Origin: Nocardia aurea
Lineage (GTDB): Bacteria > Actinomycetota > Actinomycetes > Mycobacteriales > Mycobacteriaceae
Length of the DNA stretch: 64,000 bases
Assembly: GCF_003123685.1 (NCBI RefSeq)
Contig: NZ_QCYJ01000020.1
Span: 62,001-126,000 of the forward strand
Reading direction: 5' to 3'
Position numbers and translations under genes: made by a program
The notes under the pieces: model-generated
Told to the model about the DNA's origin: nothing
The model's database searches: none
The model's input: only the letters and a program-made list of their open reading frames with translations
Shown: piece by piece, positions 49,118 through 57,593 of the stretch
Position numbering within the stretch: position 1 is the first letter of the stretch
Layout: the number at the start of each line of letters is the position of its first letter

Positions 49118-50113
49118 TCAGTTTGTCAACAGGGTGCGTCCCAACGCGGTTCGATCGTCGATGGCGGTGTGCGCGTCGGTCGCGCGGTCGAGGGGGTAGG
49201 TCTGGCCGATGACCACTTCGACCTCCCCCGCGGCGACGGCGGACTGTGCGCGTTCGGCGAGCGCGTGCCAGTCGGTGTCGTCGCCGGTGATGTCGAACAG
49301 GCCGAGTGCGACGATTCGGCGGGCGGCCAGGGCGTCTCGATCCAGGTCGGCGAAATTTCCTGCGGCGGAACCGTATCCGATGAACCGGCCGCCGTCGGCG
49401 AGCACGTCGGTGGCTTTCGCGCCGAGTGCGCCGCCCGCGCCGTCGAGCACGATGTTCACCTCGGAACCGCCGGTGGCGGCGCGGGTCTTGTCGATCCAGT
49501 CGGGCTCGGAGTAGTCGACGACGACGTCGGCGCCGAGGCGTTCGGCGAGTTGCAGTTTGGCCGAACCTCGGGCGGCGGCGATGACGTGGGCGCCCGCGAC
49601 GCGGACGAATTGGATGAGCAGGGTGCCGAGGCCGCCGCCTGCCGCGGTGATCAGTACCCATTCGCCCGGTCGCGGTGCCGCCCGGTCGAATATCGCCAGA
49701 GCGGTCTTGCCGTCGTGGGTCAACGCGACGGCTTGGGCGAAGGTGAGTGGTTCGGGGATTTCGATCAGGGTGCGCGCCTTGGCCGCCGCGCGTTCGGCGT
49801 AGCCGCCGATCGGAAGTCCGCCGCCGATTCCGCTGGCGGCCGTCGCGGTGGCGACGCGTTTGCCGATCCACGACGGGTCGACGTCGGGGCCGACCTCGGT
49901 GACGACACCGGCTATCGCTCCGCCGGGGACGTACGGTGGTTCGACCGCGAAATATTCGGTGCCCCAACCACTTCGCAGTCGGGCGTCGAGGAACATCACG
50001 TCGGCCGCGACGACGGCGACGATCACCTCTCCGGCCGCGGCGACCGGTTCCGGCACCTCGCGTACCTCGAGTACTTCCGGTCCGCCGAATTGCGTCACGT
50101 GGACTGCCCGCAT
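49118..50113 (-). CDS. Zinc-type MDR quinone oxidoreductase-like
   Basis: 331 residues from the ATG at 50113. This is a medium-chain dehydrogenase fold: 'MRAVHVTQFGGPEVLEVREV', a substrate domain with 'PYVPGGAIAGVVTEVG', and a Rossmann part with 'ITAAGGGLGTLLIQ' and 'VDYSEPDWIDK'. There are no zinc-ligand Cys residues, so it is of the NADPH:quinone reductase type. Confidence 0.85.
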   Translation of the reverse strand: MRAVHVTQFGGPEVLEVREVPEPVAAAGEVIVAVVAADVMFLDARLRSGWGTEYFAVEPPYVPGGAIAGVVTEVGPDVDPSWIGKRVATATAASGIGGGLPIGGYAERAAAKARTLIEIPEPLTFAQAVALTHDGKTALAIFDRAAPRPGEWVLITAAGGGLGTLLIQFVRVAGAHVIAAARGSAKLQLAERLGADVVVDYSEPDWIDKTRAATGGSEVNIVLDGAGGALGAKATDVLADGGRFIGYGSAAGNFADLDRDALAARRIVALGLFDITGDDTDWHALAERAQSAVAAGEVEVVIGQTYPLDRATDAHTAIDDRTALGRTLLTN

Positions 50114-50225
50114 GGTCTGCCTCCTACGATTCCTTGTCGCTGACAACGACCAGCATGGAACCTGAAGCGGACTCGAGGTCAAACGCTACGGGCGGATTTC
50201 GCTCGGCGCGAAACGTGCGGTCGGA

Positions 50226-50624
50226 TCAGGATCCGCCACCGCAACTACTGCTGCTGCCGCCACCACAGCTGCTACTGCCGCCGCCACCGCACGAGCTGCT
50301 GCTACCGCCGCTACAGCTACTGCCGCTCCCCCCGCCGCAACTGCTCGAGCTGCCGCCGCCGCCGCACCCGTGGTGGTGTCCGTCGTGGTGTCCGCCGTGA
50401 TGCCCACCGGTCCAGTTGTCACCCGAGCCGCCCCAGAATGTGCCGGAGCCGGAGTCGAATTCGACACCCGAACCGCTCGCCGACCAGGGACCGTGCCCGG
50501 CTCCGAAGCGTGCCGCGCCGTCGCGGAACTGCCCGGTCGCATGGTTGATCATGTAGACGACGAAGGCGATGATGCCGCCGACCAGCAGCAGCGCGATCAC
50601 CAAGATGACGAGAACCAGCACCAT
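50226..50624 (-). CDS. Membrane protein with Cys/Ser/Gly-rich repeat tail
   Basis: 132 residues from the ATG at 50624. One N-terminal helix ('VLVLVILVIALLLVGGIIAF'), a Phe/Gly/Trp linker and a His-rich patch ('GGHHGGHHDGHHHGCGGGG') precede a tail of SSSCGGG repeats. About seven Cys lie in this tail, evenly spaced. Resembles Cys-Gly-Ser-rich tails of TIGR04222-type membrane proteins. The cysteine and histidine richness suggests metal binding, but this is inference. Confidence 0.7.
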   Translation of the reverse strand: MVLVLVILVIALLLVGGIIAFVVYMINHATGQFRDGAARFGAGHGPWSASGSGVEFDSGSGTFWGGSGDNWTGGHHGGHHDGHHHGCGGGGSSSSCGGGSGSSCSGGSSSSCGGGGSSSCGGGSSSSCGGGS

Positions 50625-50707
50625 GCCGGAATGGTAACCGCGTTCGCTCTCGACGTCCCGTGTGGCCGATCCCGCTGCGGCGCGCCCGCGCCGCCGTACA
50701 GTGAGTC

Positions 50708-51238
50708 GTGGTGCTTTTTCGAACCAGAGAGCGGCGCCGGATCGATCTGGGCGAGGTCGATCGGGCTGTGGCGGCACTCGAACTCCCCGAAGCGGTCTTC
50801 AAGACCTGCCCGTGGCAGCCTCGGGAGCTGGTCGAGACCGGATTGCGTCAATGGCTGCGCTGCTGCGGCGCGGCGATGCGCGACGGCCAGGTGGTCGGCA
50901 TGCCGTCGCACGCGGTGGACGAGGCGTGGCACGGGCTGATCCTGTGCACGCAGCGGTACGGGGCCTTCTGCACGGCCGCCTACGGGCGTTTCCTGCACCA
51001 TTTCCCCGACGGCGACGATTTCGTCGTCTCCGGCGCGCCCTCGGGCGGGTCCAACGGCTCGATGACCGAACAACTCGGCCGCACGGTGGTGGCCTGGTCG
51101 CTGGTGGCGAAACCGGGCGAGGACTGTGTGCTGTGGGATCTGGACCGCCGGGTCGGCGTCGATCACCCGTGGGGAGTCGACGCGCGACGGGTGGCCGCGA
51201 TCGAGGCGGAACTCGGGCGCTCGTCCGCCGTCGACTAG
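50708..51238 (+). CDS. Glycine-rich-domain-associated (GRDP-like) protein
   Basis: 176 residues from a GTG. 'GMPSHAVDEAWHGLILCTQR' and 'YGAFCTAAYGRFLHHFP' form the conserved helical block of GRDP-like proteins, with a 'W..h....Y..fc' spacing. Divergent from the Cys/Ser/Gly-rich membrane protein, so the two probably share a promoter region and function. Convergent overlap with the EphD-like gene. Confidence 0.6.
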   Translation: MVLFRTRERRRIDLGEVDRAVAALELPEAVFKTCPWQPRELVETGLRQWLRCCGAAMRDGQVVGMPSHAVDEAWHGLILCTQRYGAFCTAAYGRFLHHFPDGDDFVVSGAPSGGSNGSMTEQLGRTVVAWSLVAKPGEDCVLWDLDRRVGVDHPWGVDARRVAAIEAELGRSSAVD

Positions 51239-53007
51239 GTGAGTTTCACCCGCGCGGCGACGAACCGGAACGCGGCGGGCGCGAAGCGGCTGATCTGGAG
51301 TTGCAGCCGGGCCTCGGGGGTGATCGGGACGATGCTGCGGTCGCGTTCGACGGCGCGCACGATCTGTTCGGCGACCTTGTCCGGTGTGTAGCGCCGTCTG
51401 CGGTACAGATCGTCGTAGCGGGCCTGTCTGCGCTTCTCCTCCTCGGCGCTGACGCCGGAGAACGTGGTGGTCGAGACGATATTGGTATGTACGACTCCGG
51501 GGCAGACGGTGTGCACCGATATCCCGCGCCCGGCCAGTTCCGTGCGCAGGCAGTCCGAGAACATGAATACCGCCGACTTGCTGGTCGAGTACGCGCTGAA
51601 GCCCTGTTGCGGGCTGTAGGCGGCCATGCTCGACACGTTGACGATATGTCCGCCGAGTCCCCTGGCCGACATCGCGGCGCCGAAAGCCCGGCAGCCGTTC
51701 ACCACGCCGCCGAGGTTGATCCGCATGACCCGGTCGAATTCGGCGGACGGTGTGTCGAAGAATCCGCCGGCCTGGCCGATGCCCGCGTTGTTGATCAGGA
51801 TGTCGGGCACGCCGTGCACCGTGCCGACCTCGCTCGCGTGTGCACGCACCTGCTCCTCGTCGGCGACATCGAGCTGGTAGGCGTGCGCCGTCCCGCCCTC
51901 GGCGACGATCAGTTCCGCGGTTTCCTTCGCGGCGTCGAGGTTGATATCGGAGAGCACGATCTCGGCGCCGCGGCGGGCGAAGGCTCGCGCGGTCTCGCGA
52001 CCGATTCCGCTGCCCGCTCCGGTGATGACGACCAGTTGGTCTTCGAAACGTTTTTTGTCGCCGTCGGTTTCGGCGCGGCGAAGGCCCCTTGGCGTGACGC
52101 CGTCGCGGATGGCGTCGATCAGTTCGGTCGTCGCGGTCGCGAGCAGTTCCGGATGGGAGAACGGCATCCAGTGTCCGGCGGGCACGTCGCGACGCCACAG
52201 CCGTGACACCCACTTGTGCGCGTCGTCGTAGCCCGCGGGCCGGATCGCGACGTCACGACCGGCGACGATCAACTGCACCGGCACCTCGGTCCTACGCTCA
52301 CGCGGGGCGAGCATGCGCGGCAGGATGTTGGCCCGATAGATGAGCAGGCCCTCGATCGCGTCGCGCCGGAAGGTCGGGCCGAGGGAGATGTTCGCGGCCG
52401 GGGTGTCGTTCATGATCGAGACGATCCGCTGCCAGCGATTCTCCTGCGCGACCACGCGGAAGATCCGATCGAGTCCCGGTGTCATGGAGAAGACGGTGTA
52501 GCCCGAGGACAGCAGTTGGGTGAACGGCTGCCACAGGTTGCGCGGGGTCGGCCGAGAGAGCTTGGCGCGCACCCACTTTCCGAGATGATCGAGGTTCGGA
52601 CCCGATACCGAGGTGAACGAGGCGACCCGCGCGTCGGCGCCGGGTTCGCAGACGGCTTCCCACACCTGGATCGAGCCCCAGTCGTGGGCGAGGACGTGAA
52701 CCGGACGGTCCGGGCTGACCGCGTCGGCGACGGCGAAGAAATCGGAGGCGAGCGCCTCGAGACGGTAGTCGGCGGCGCGGTCGGTGCGGGTGGATCGCCC
52801 GTGTCCCCTGGTGTCGTAGGTGACGACGTGGAAGCGCTCGGCCAGCAGCGGCACCACCGCGTCCCAGAGGTGGTGGGTATCGGGCCATCCGTGCACCAAG
52901 ACCACGGTTTCCGCGGCCGGGTCACCGTACTCGTAGGCGGCGATCTCGAATCCGTCGTTGCGCACGACCCGTTCGGTGACCGCCCCGTCGATATCGGTTG
53001 TCGTCAT
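51235..53007 (-). CDS. ephD: EphD-like alpha/beta hydrolase fused to SDR
   Basis: 590 residues from the ATG at 53007 with AGGAGATAA upstream. Residues ~1-300 are an alpha/beta hydrolase of the epoxide hydrolase type ('LVHGWPDTHHLW', nucleophile Asp109 in 'HDWGS'). Residues ~318-590 are an SDR ('TGAGSGIGRET', 'NNAGIG', catalytic 'YSTSK'). This domain pair is the same as mycobacterial EphD (Rv2214c), linked to mycolic or lipid modification. Third gene of a leftward operon with a ferredoxin reductase and a di-iron hydrolase. Confidence 0.85.
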   Translation of the reverse strand: MTTTDIDGAVTERVVRNDGFEIAAYEYGDPAAETVVLVHGWPDTHHLWDAVVPLLAERFHVVTYDTRGHGRSTRTDRAADYRLEALASDFFAVADAVSPDRPVHVLAHDWGSIQVWEAVCEPGADARVASFTSVSGPNLDHLGKWVRAKLSRPTPRNLWQPFTQLLSSGYTVFSMTPGLDRIFRVVAQENRWQRIVSIMNDTPAANISLGPTFRRDAIEGLLIYRANILPRMLAPRERRTEVPVQLIVAGRDVAIRPAGYDDAHKWVSRLWRRDVPAGHWMPFSHPELLATATTELIDAIRDGVTPRGLRRAETDGDKKRFEDQLVVITGAGSGIGRETARAFARRGAEIVLSDINLDAAKETAELIVAEGGTAHAYQLDVADEEQVRAHASEVGTVHGVPDILINNAGIGQAGGFFDTPSAEFDRVMRINLGGVVNGCRAFGAAMSARGLGGHIVNVSSMAAYSPQQGFSAYSTSKSAVFMFSDCLRTELAGRGISVHTVCPGVVHTNIVSTTTFSGVSAEEEKRRQARYDDLYRRRRYTPDKVAEQIVRAVERDRSIVPITPEARLQLQISRFAPAAFRFVAARVKLT

Positions 53008-53047
53008 TGCGGTTATCTCCTGATTCCCGTGGTGTGCGCCGATGTCG

Positions 53048-54151
53048 TCACAGGTCGAGCACCAAACGCCCACCCTCGGCGCGCGACACGCAGACGAGCA
53101 TTTCACCCGCGGCGTGCTCGGCCGCGGTGAGTACGGATTCGCGGTGTTCCGGTTCACCCGCCAGTATGCGCACCTTGCAGGTGCGGCAGAAGCCCTGACG
53201 GCACGAGTACGGCCGATCCGGGCGACGCTCCAGGATCGCGTCGAGCGCGGAGCGGTCCGCGGCGACGTCGAATACCTCACCGGTGGAGGCGATTTCGATC
53301 TCGAAGGGGTGCCCGTCGACGATCGGCGGCGGCGAGAACCGCTCGGAATGCAGTTCGACACGCCGGTCGCGGAGCGCGGCGGCGACGGCCGTGGTCATCG
53401 GGGTCGGCCCGCAGCAGTAGACGGCGGTCGTGGCGTCGACGCCGGGGAGCAGTGCCGCCGCGTCGGGTAGTCCGTGCTCGTCGTCGGTCCTGATCGTCAC
53501 CCCGGTGCCGAATCCGGCGATCTCGTCCAGGAACGGAATGGTGTCGCGACTGCGGCCGGTGTACACCATGGACCAGTCGAGGCCGAGCCGTCGAGCCAGG
53601 CGTGCCATCGGCAGGATCGGGGTGATGCCGATGCCACCGGCGACGAAATGCACTCTGGTGGATGGTGATCCGTATCCGGGGACCGCGAACGGGAAGGCGT
53701 TGCGCGGTCCGCGCACGACGAGGGGTGTGCCGGGCGTCACGTGGTCGTGGACTTCGACCGACCCGCCGCCGCCCTCGGGGATGCGGCGCACGGCGATCCG
53801 GTAGCCGTGCCGGTCGGCCGGGTCACCGCACAGGGAGTACTGGCGGAGCCGCCCCGAGGGCAGTTCCAGATCGAGGTGCGCGCCGGGTCGCCAGCGCGGC
53901 AGTTCCCCGCGATCGGGGGATTCCAGGCGCAGGCTGACGACGTCCTGGTCGCGGGCCTCGATCCTGCGGTCGGTCACCACGAGGGCCTGCCTGCGGTCGC
54001 GTTCGGGCGTTCCGACCTCACGGCGGTTGACGATCGTCGTCCATTTCAGCCGCGCCGTCGCGACGGCGTCGAGCACGCGCACCGCTCGGTCACGCTCGCG
54101 TCTGCCGAACAGATCGGTCGGCAGCTGTTCGGGGACGGGCCGCGTGCTCAC
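53048..54151 (-). CDS. Ferredoxin reductase with 2Fe-2S domain (PDR family)
   Basis: 367 residues from a GTG overlapping the upstream stop. An FAD-binding domain ('RQYSLCGDPADRHGY'), an NAD-binding domain ('FVAGGIGITPILPMARL', 'CCGPTPMTTAVA') and a C-terminal plant-type 2Fe-2S domain with Cys in 'SCRQGFCRTCKVRIL' and a fourth Cys in 'MLVCVS'. Phthalate dioxygenase reductase-like electron transfer, probably to the di-iron protein of the same operon. Confidence 0.85.
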   Translation of the reverse strand: MSTRPVPEQLPTDLFGRRERDRAVRVLDAVATARLKWTTIVNRREVGTPERDRRQALVVTDRRIEARDQDVVSLRLESPDRGELPRWRPGAHLDLELPSGRLRQYSLCGDPADRHGYRIAVRRIPEGGGGSVEVHDHVTPGTPLVVRGPRNAFPFAVPGYGSPSTRVHFVAGGIGITPILPMARLARRLGLDWSMVYTGRSRDTIPFLDEIAGFGTGVTIRTDDEHGLPDAAALLPGVDATTAVYCCGPTPMTTAVAAALRDRRVELHSERFSPPPIVDGHPFEIEIASTGEVFDVAADRSALDAILERRPDRPYSCRQGFCRTCKVRILAGEPEHRESVLTAAEHAAGEMLVCVSRAEGGRLVLDL

Positions 54152-55044
54152 GATGCCCGGGCCGCGGGTGATGCCGCGAGATAGGCGACGGCCTGGGCGG
54201 TCGAACCCACCGATTCCGGGTTGTAGCCGGGTTCGAAGGTCGACAGCGCGCTGCGCAGCAGTGAGGGCATGCCGGGCAGCGCGCCCCGCCACATGGCGCC
54301 GAAGACGCGGGTGAGCAGGCGCGGGTAGCCGAGGTCGGGCAGCGCCGGATCCTGATGGACCATGAATTTGGTGCCGCGCACGACCAGGGTCAGGAAAACG
54401 GGGAAGACCAGGCTCATGACCGCCGCGCGCCGCAGGTAGCCCGCGCCGAAATACACCGCGACGTCGTGCGCGACGTGGCGATGTTCGACTTCTTCCGCGC
54501 CGTGCCAGCGGAACAGATCGGCCACCCGCGGGTCGGCGTCGAATTTCTCCAGGTCGGCATTGAGTATCCAGTCGCCGAGGTAGGCGAAGAAATGCTCGAG
54601 GCAGGCGATGATCGCGAGCCGCTCCACGAGTTGCTGGTCCCCCACCGCACCGTCGACGTCACTCGAACCCAAGGTCTTGCGGAAGAGGTATTCGGCTTGG
54701 CGCACATACGGCAGTGGATCGATGCCGTTGGCGGCGAACACCTCGCGCAGCACCCTGTCGTGCGTTTCGGCGTGCATGGATTCCTGGCCGATGAAGCCGA
54801 GCATCGCTTCGCGGAGTTTGTCGTCCTTCACGTACGGCAGCGCCTCGGAATAGGCGGCGCAGAACATGCGCTCGCCCTCGGGCAGCAGCAGGTTCAGCGC
54901 GTTGATCAGGTGCGACGCGATCGGTTCGGACGGCATCCAGTGCAGCGGGGTATCCGACCAGTCGAACCGGACGTTGCGCGCGTGCAGGGCGACCTCACCG
55001 GGATCGGTCTCCGGCCGCTGCTCACCCCAGCGAAGTAGCTTCAT
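54148..55044 (-). CDS. Predicted metal-dependent (di-iron) hydrolase/oxygenase
   Basis: 298 residues. PF10118-like: metal ligands are visible in 'GFIGQESMHAETHD' and 'RWHGAEEVEHRHVAHD', with Glu/His in 'IACLEHFFAY' between. The fold is ferritin-like and such proteins are probable di-iron lipid-modifying enzymes. First gene of the operon with its own reductase and the EphD-like protein, suggesting a lipid-oxidation unit. Confidence 0.8.
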   Translation of the reverse strand: MKLLRWGEQRPETDPGEVALHARNVRFDWSDTPLHWMPSEPIASHLINALNLLLPEGERMFCAAYSEALPYVKDDKLREAMLGFIGQESMHAETHDRVLREVFAANGIDPLPYVRQAEYLFRKTLGSSDVDGAVGDQQLVERLAIIACLEHFFAYLGDWILNADLEKFDADPRVADLFRWHGAEEVEHRHVAHDVAVYFGAGYLRRAAVMSLVFPVFLTLVVRGTKFMVHQDPALPDLGYPRLLTRVFGAMWRGALPGMPSLLRSALSTFEPGYNPESVGSTAQAVAYLAASPAARAS

Positions 55045-55285
55045 CGGTACTCCTCGATCTCACCCATCCACGCGGCGACCGCACCGGCGGTCACGATCGC
55101 GACACTGCGTCTCGCCGCGTGACTGTATCAACGATCATACGCATATATAGAACTGCAAGTAACACACATATCGTCGCGACTCGATATCGCAACTCATACG
55201 GATTGGAGCCGTTGCGAGAGGGTAATCACATAGTGAGAAATCGAGCCCGCTCACTGTGATCGATCACCCACCCGTTCGACCCAAA

Positions 55286-55303
55286 ACTAGAACACGTTCT
55301 AGT
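55286..55303. promoter_or_regulatory. KstR-type operator
   Basis: ACTAGAAC-AC-GTTCTAGT is a perfect palindrome containing TnnAACnnGTTnnA, the published KstR consensus of mycobacteria and rhodococci. It ends 11 bp before the ATG of the WS/DGAT gene, so binding would repress it. Steroid-derived CoA thioesters are the usual inducers. Confidence 0.8.
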
Positions 55304-55314
55304 AGGATTTCGCT

Positions 55315-56712
55315 ATGGAACGATTAACCGGATTGGATGCCAGCTTCCTCTACCTCGAGACCGAAACCCAGCACCTGCACATCTGCGCACTGCTGCTACT
55401 CGATCCGGCCACGGACGGCACCGCGTACTCCTTCGACGCATTCCGCGAACACCTCGACCGAAGGCTTCCCCTGATCCCGCAGATGCGCCGCCGCATGCGT
55501 GAGGTCCCGCTCAACCTGGACCATCCGGTGTGGGTGGAAGACCCCGAATTCGATCTGGGCGATCACCTCCACCGCTGGCAGATCGCGGCTCCCGGCGGCA
55601 AGGACGAATTGGCCGACACGGTCGGCGAGATCGCGAGCACGCCGCTGGATCGCGAACGTCCGCTGTGGGAGATGCACGTCATCGAAGGGTTGGAGCACGG
55701 CAGGATCGCGGTGCTCTGCAAATATCACCACGCCACCGTCGACGGCATCACCGGCGCCGACATGCTGATGCAGCTGTGCGATACCGAACCCGACGCCGAC
55801 CGGGCCGTGCCGACCGAGAAATGGGAGGCCGAACCGCAGCCCGCGACGTGGAAACTGCTGGCCGACGCCGTCGTTCGCTTTCCCGGACGGGCGGGAGTCG
55901 TCGGCATGGTGCCGAAAACCCTCGGCATGCTCGCCGGTTTCGCGCGGCGGCGGCGCAACAACGAGCAGGGCATGGCCCTGCCGCTGACCGCGCCCCGCGC
56001 CCCCTTCAACAAGGCCATCGGCCCGGACCGCGCCGTCGCGTTCGTCGAATCGGATCTCGATTCCGTCAAAAGGATCAAGAAGGCGTTCGGGGTGACGGTC
56101 AACGATGTCGTGATGACGGTGATCGGCGGCATCCTGCGCACCTACCTGGATAAACACGACGAGTTGCCCGATCGCTCGCTCATCGCCTCGGTCCCGGTGT
56201 CGGTCCACGACAAGTCCCGGCATTCCGAGGGCATCAACAAGGTGTCCTCGCTGTTCGCCGAACTCGGCACCGAAATCGACGATCACGCCGAACGGTTGCG
56301 CGCGGTATCGGCGGCGAATCGGCACGCCAAGAGCGAACACGAGATGATCGGCGCGGATTTCCTCCAGGACTGGTCGGAATACGCGCCGCCGAACACGTTC
56401 CAACTGGCGGCGCGGATGTATTCCGCGCTGCGACTGGCCGAATTCCACCCGGTCGTGCACAACCTGGTCGTCTCGAATGTGCCGGGACCGCCGATGCCCC
56501 TGTACTTCCTCGGACTGAAGGTGGAGGGCATGTATCCGTTCGGACCGGTCTTCCACGGCGCGGGGCTCACCGTCACCGTGCTGTCCAACAACGGGAATCT
56601 CGATTTCGGTTTCATCGGATGCCGGGAACTGGTTCCCGATATCGGCGCGCTCGCCGACGCGGTACCCGACGTGATCGACGAATTGCTCGTCGCGGCAGCC
56701 GAATCGTCGTAG
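55315..56712 (+). CDS. Wax ester synthase/diacylglycerol acyltransferase
   Basis: 465 residues. The acyltransferase HHxxxDG motif is present (HHATVDG, 138-144). Also visible are 'RPLWEMHVIEGL' (PLWW-type block) and 'NDVVMTVIGGILRTYL' (ND block). The family makes triacylglycerol or wax esters from acyl-CoA. Preceded by a KstR-type box, so it is probably part of the steroid/lipid-storage response. Confidence 0.92.
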   Translation: MERLTGLDASFLYLETETQHLHICALLLLDPATDGTAYSFDAFREHLDRRLPLIPQMRRRMREVPLNLDHPVWVEDPEFDLGDHLHRWQIAAPGGKDELADTVGEIASTPLDRERPLWEMHVIEGLEHGRIAVLCKYHHATVDGITGADMLMQLCDTEPDADRAVPTEKWEAEPQPATWKLLADAVVRFPGRAGVVGMVPKTLGMLAGFARRRRNNEQGMALPLTAPRAPFNKAIGPDRAVAFVESDLDSVKRIKKAFGVTVNDVVMTVIGGILRTYLDKHDELPDRSLIASVPVSVHDKSRHSEGINKVSSLFAELGTEIDDHAERLRAVSAANRHAKSEHEMIGADFLQDWSEYAPPNTFQLAARMYSALRLAEFHPVVHNLVVSNVPGPPMPLYFLGLKVEGMYPFGPVFHGAGLTVTVLSNNGNLDFGFIGCRELVPDIGALADAVPDVIDELLVAAAESS

Positions 56713-56802
56713 GCGCGCGCCGACTTGTCCGCCACCGCCGTCGGACACCCGGGCAACGTCGCCCGGCGAACGGCACGGATGCCCCCTCCGCACGCGGCAT
56801 AT

Positions 56803-56818
56803 CTGTAACGTGTTACAG
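56803..56818. promoter_or_regulatory. Second KstR-type operator
   Basis: CTGTAAC-GT-GTTACAG, a perfect palindrome that also fits TnnAACnnGTTnnA. It lies 34 bp upstream of the SDR start at 56853. Confidence 0.8.
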
Positions 56819-56852
56819 AAGTACGTTCGAGACAGACCGACGGAGGTTCGCG

Positions 56853-57593
56853 ATGGGGCGATTGACCGGCAAGGTGGCATTGATCAGCGGTGCGGCCCGC
56901 GGTATGGGCGCGGCGCACGCCGAGGCGATGATCGGTCACGACGCCCGCGTGGTGCTGGGCGATATCCTCGACGACGAGGGCGCCGCGTTGGCCGAGAAAC
57001 TCGGCGACAACGCCGCCTACGTCCACCTCGATGTGCGCGACAAACAGCAGTGGCTCGATGCCGTCGCCGAAACCACCCGTCGTTTCGGCGCGCCGAATGT
57101 GCTGGTGAACAATGCCGGCATCGTCAACGGGAACCTGCTGGTCGATTTCGAACTCTCCGAATGGCAGCGCATCCTCGATATCAACCTGACCGGCACCTTT
57201 CTCGGTATGCAAGCGGTGGCATCGGGCATGATCGAGGCACGCGGCGGATCGATCGTCAATATCTCCTCGATCGAAGGGATGCGCGGCAGTCCCGGCCTGC
57301 ACGGCTACACGGCTACCAAATTCGCGGTGCGCGGACTCACGAAATCCGCGGCACTCGAATTGGCCCAGTACGGGATTCGCGTCAACTCGGTGCATCCCGG
57401 ATTCATCAGCACCCCCATGACCGAGGGGATTCCGCCGGACTTCCTCCAGATCCCGTTGGCCCGGGCGGCCGATCCGTCCGAGGTGTCGGCCCTGGTCACC
57501 TTCCTGGCATCGGACGAATCCTCGTATTCGACGGGTTCGGAATTCGTCATCGACGGTGGTCTCACCGTCGGCGTGCCGCACAAGAGTCAGTGA
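56853..57593 (+). CDS. Short-chain dehydrogenase, 3-alpha/20-beta-hydroxysteroid type
   Basis: 246 residues from the ATG at 56853 with GGAGG upstream. NAD-binding 'SGAARGMG' (12-19), 'NNAGI' (86-90), catalytic Ser138/139, Tyr152 and Lys156 ('YTATK'). The family resemblance to FabG3/20-beta-hydroxysteroid dehydrogenases and the KstR box upstream support a steroid substrate. Convergent and overlapping with the YdcF-like gene by 7 bp. Confidence 0.85.
   Translation: MGRLTGKVALISGAARGMGAAHAEAMIGHDARVVLGDILDDEGAALAEKLGDNAAYVHLDVRDKQQWLDAVAETTRRFGAPNVLVNNAGIVNGNLLVDFELSEWQRILDINLTGTFLGMQAVASGMIEARGGSIVNISSIEGMRGSPGLHGYTATKFAVRGLTKSAALELAQYGIRVNSVHPGFISTPMTEGIPPDFLQIPLARAADPSEVSALVTFLASDESSYSTGSEFVIDGGLTVGVPHKSQ

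Noticed and set aside
56619..56852. Upstream extension of the SDR gene
   Set aside because: The extension is Arg-rich and runs over the WS/DGAT stop and the KstR box; the ATG at 56853 has a good ribosome site and the usual SDR N-terminus.
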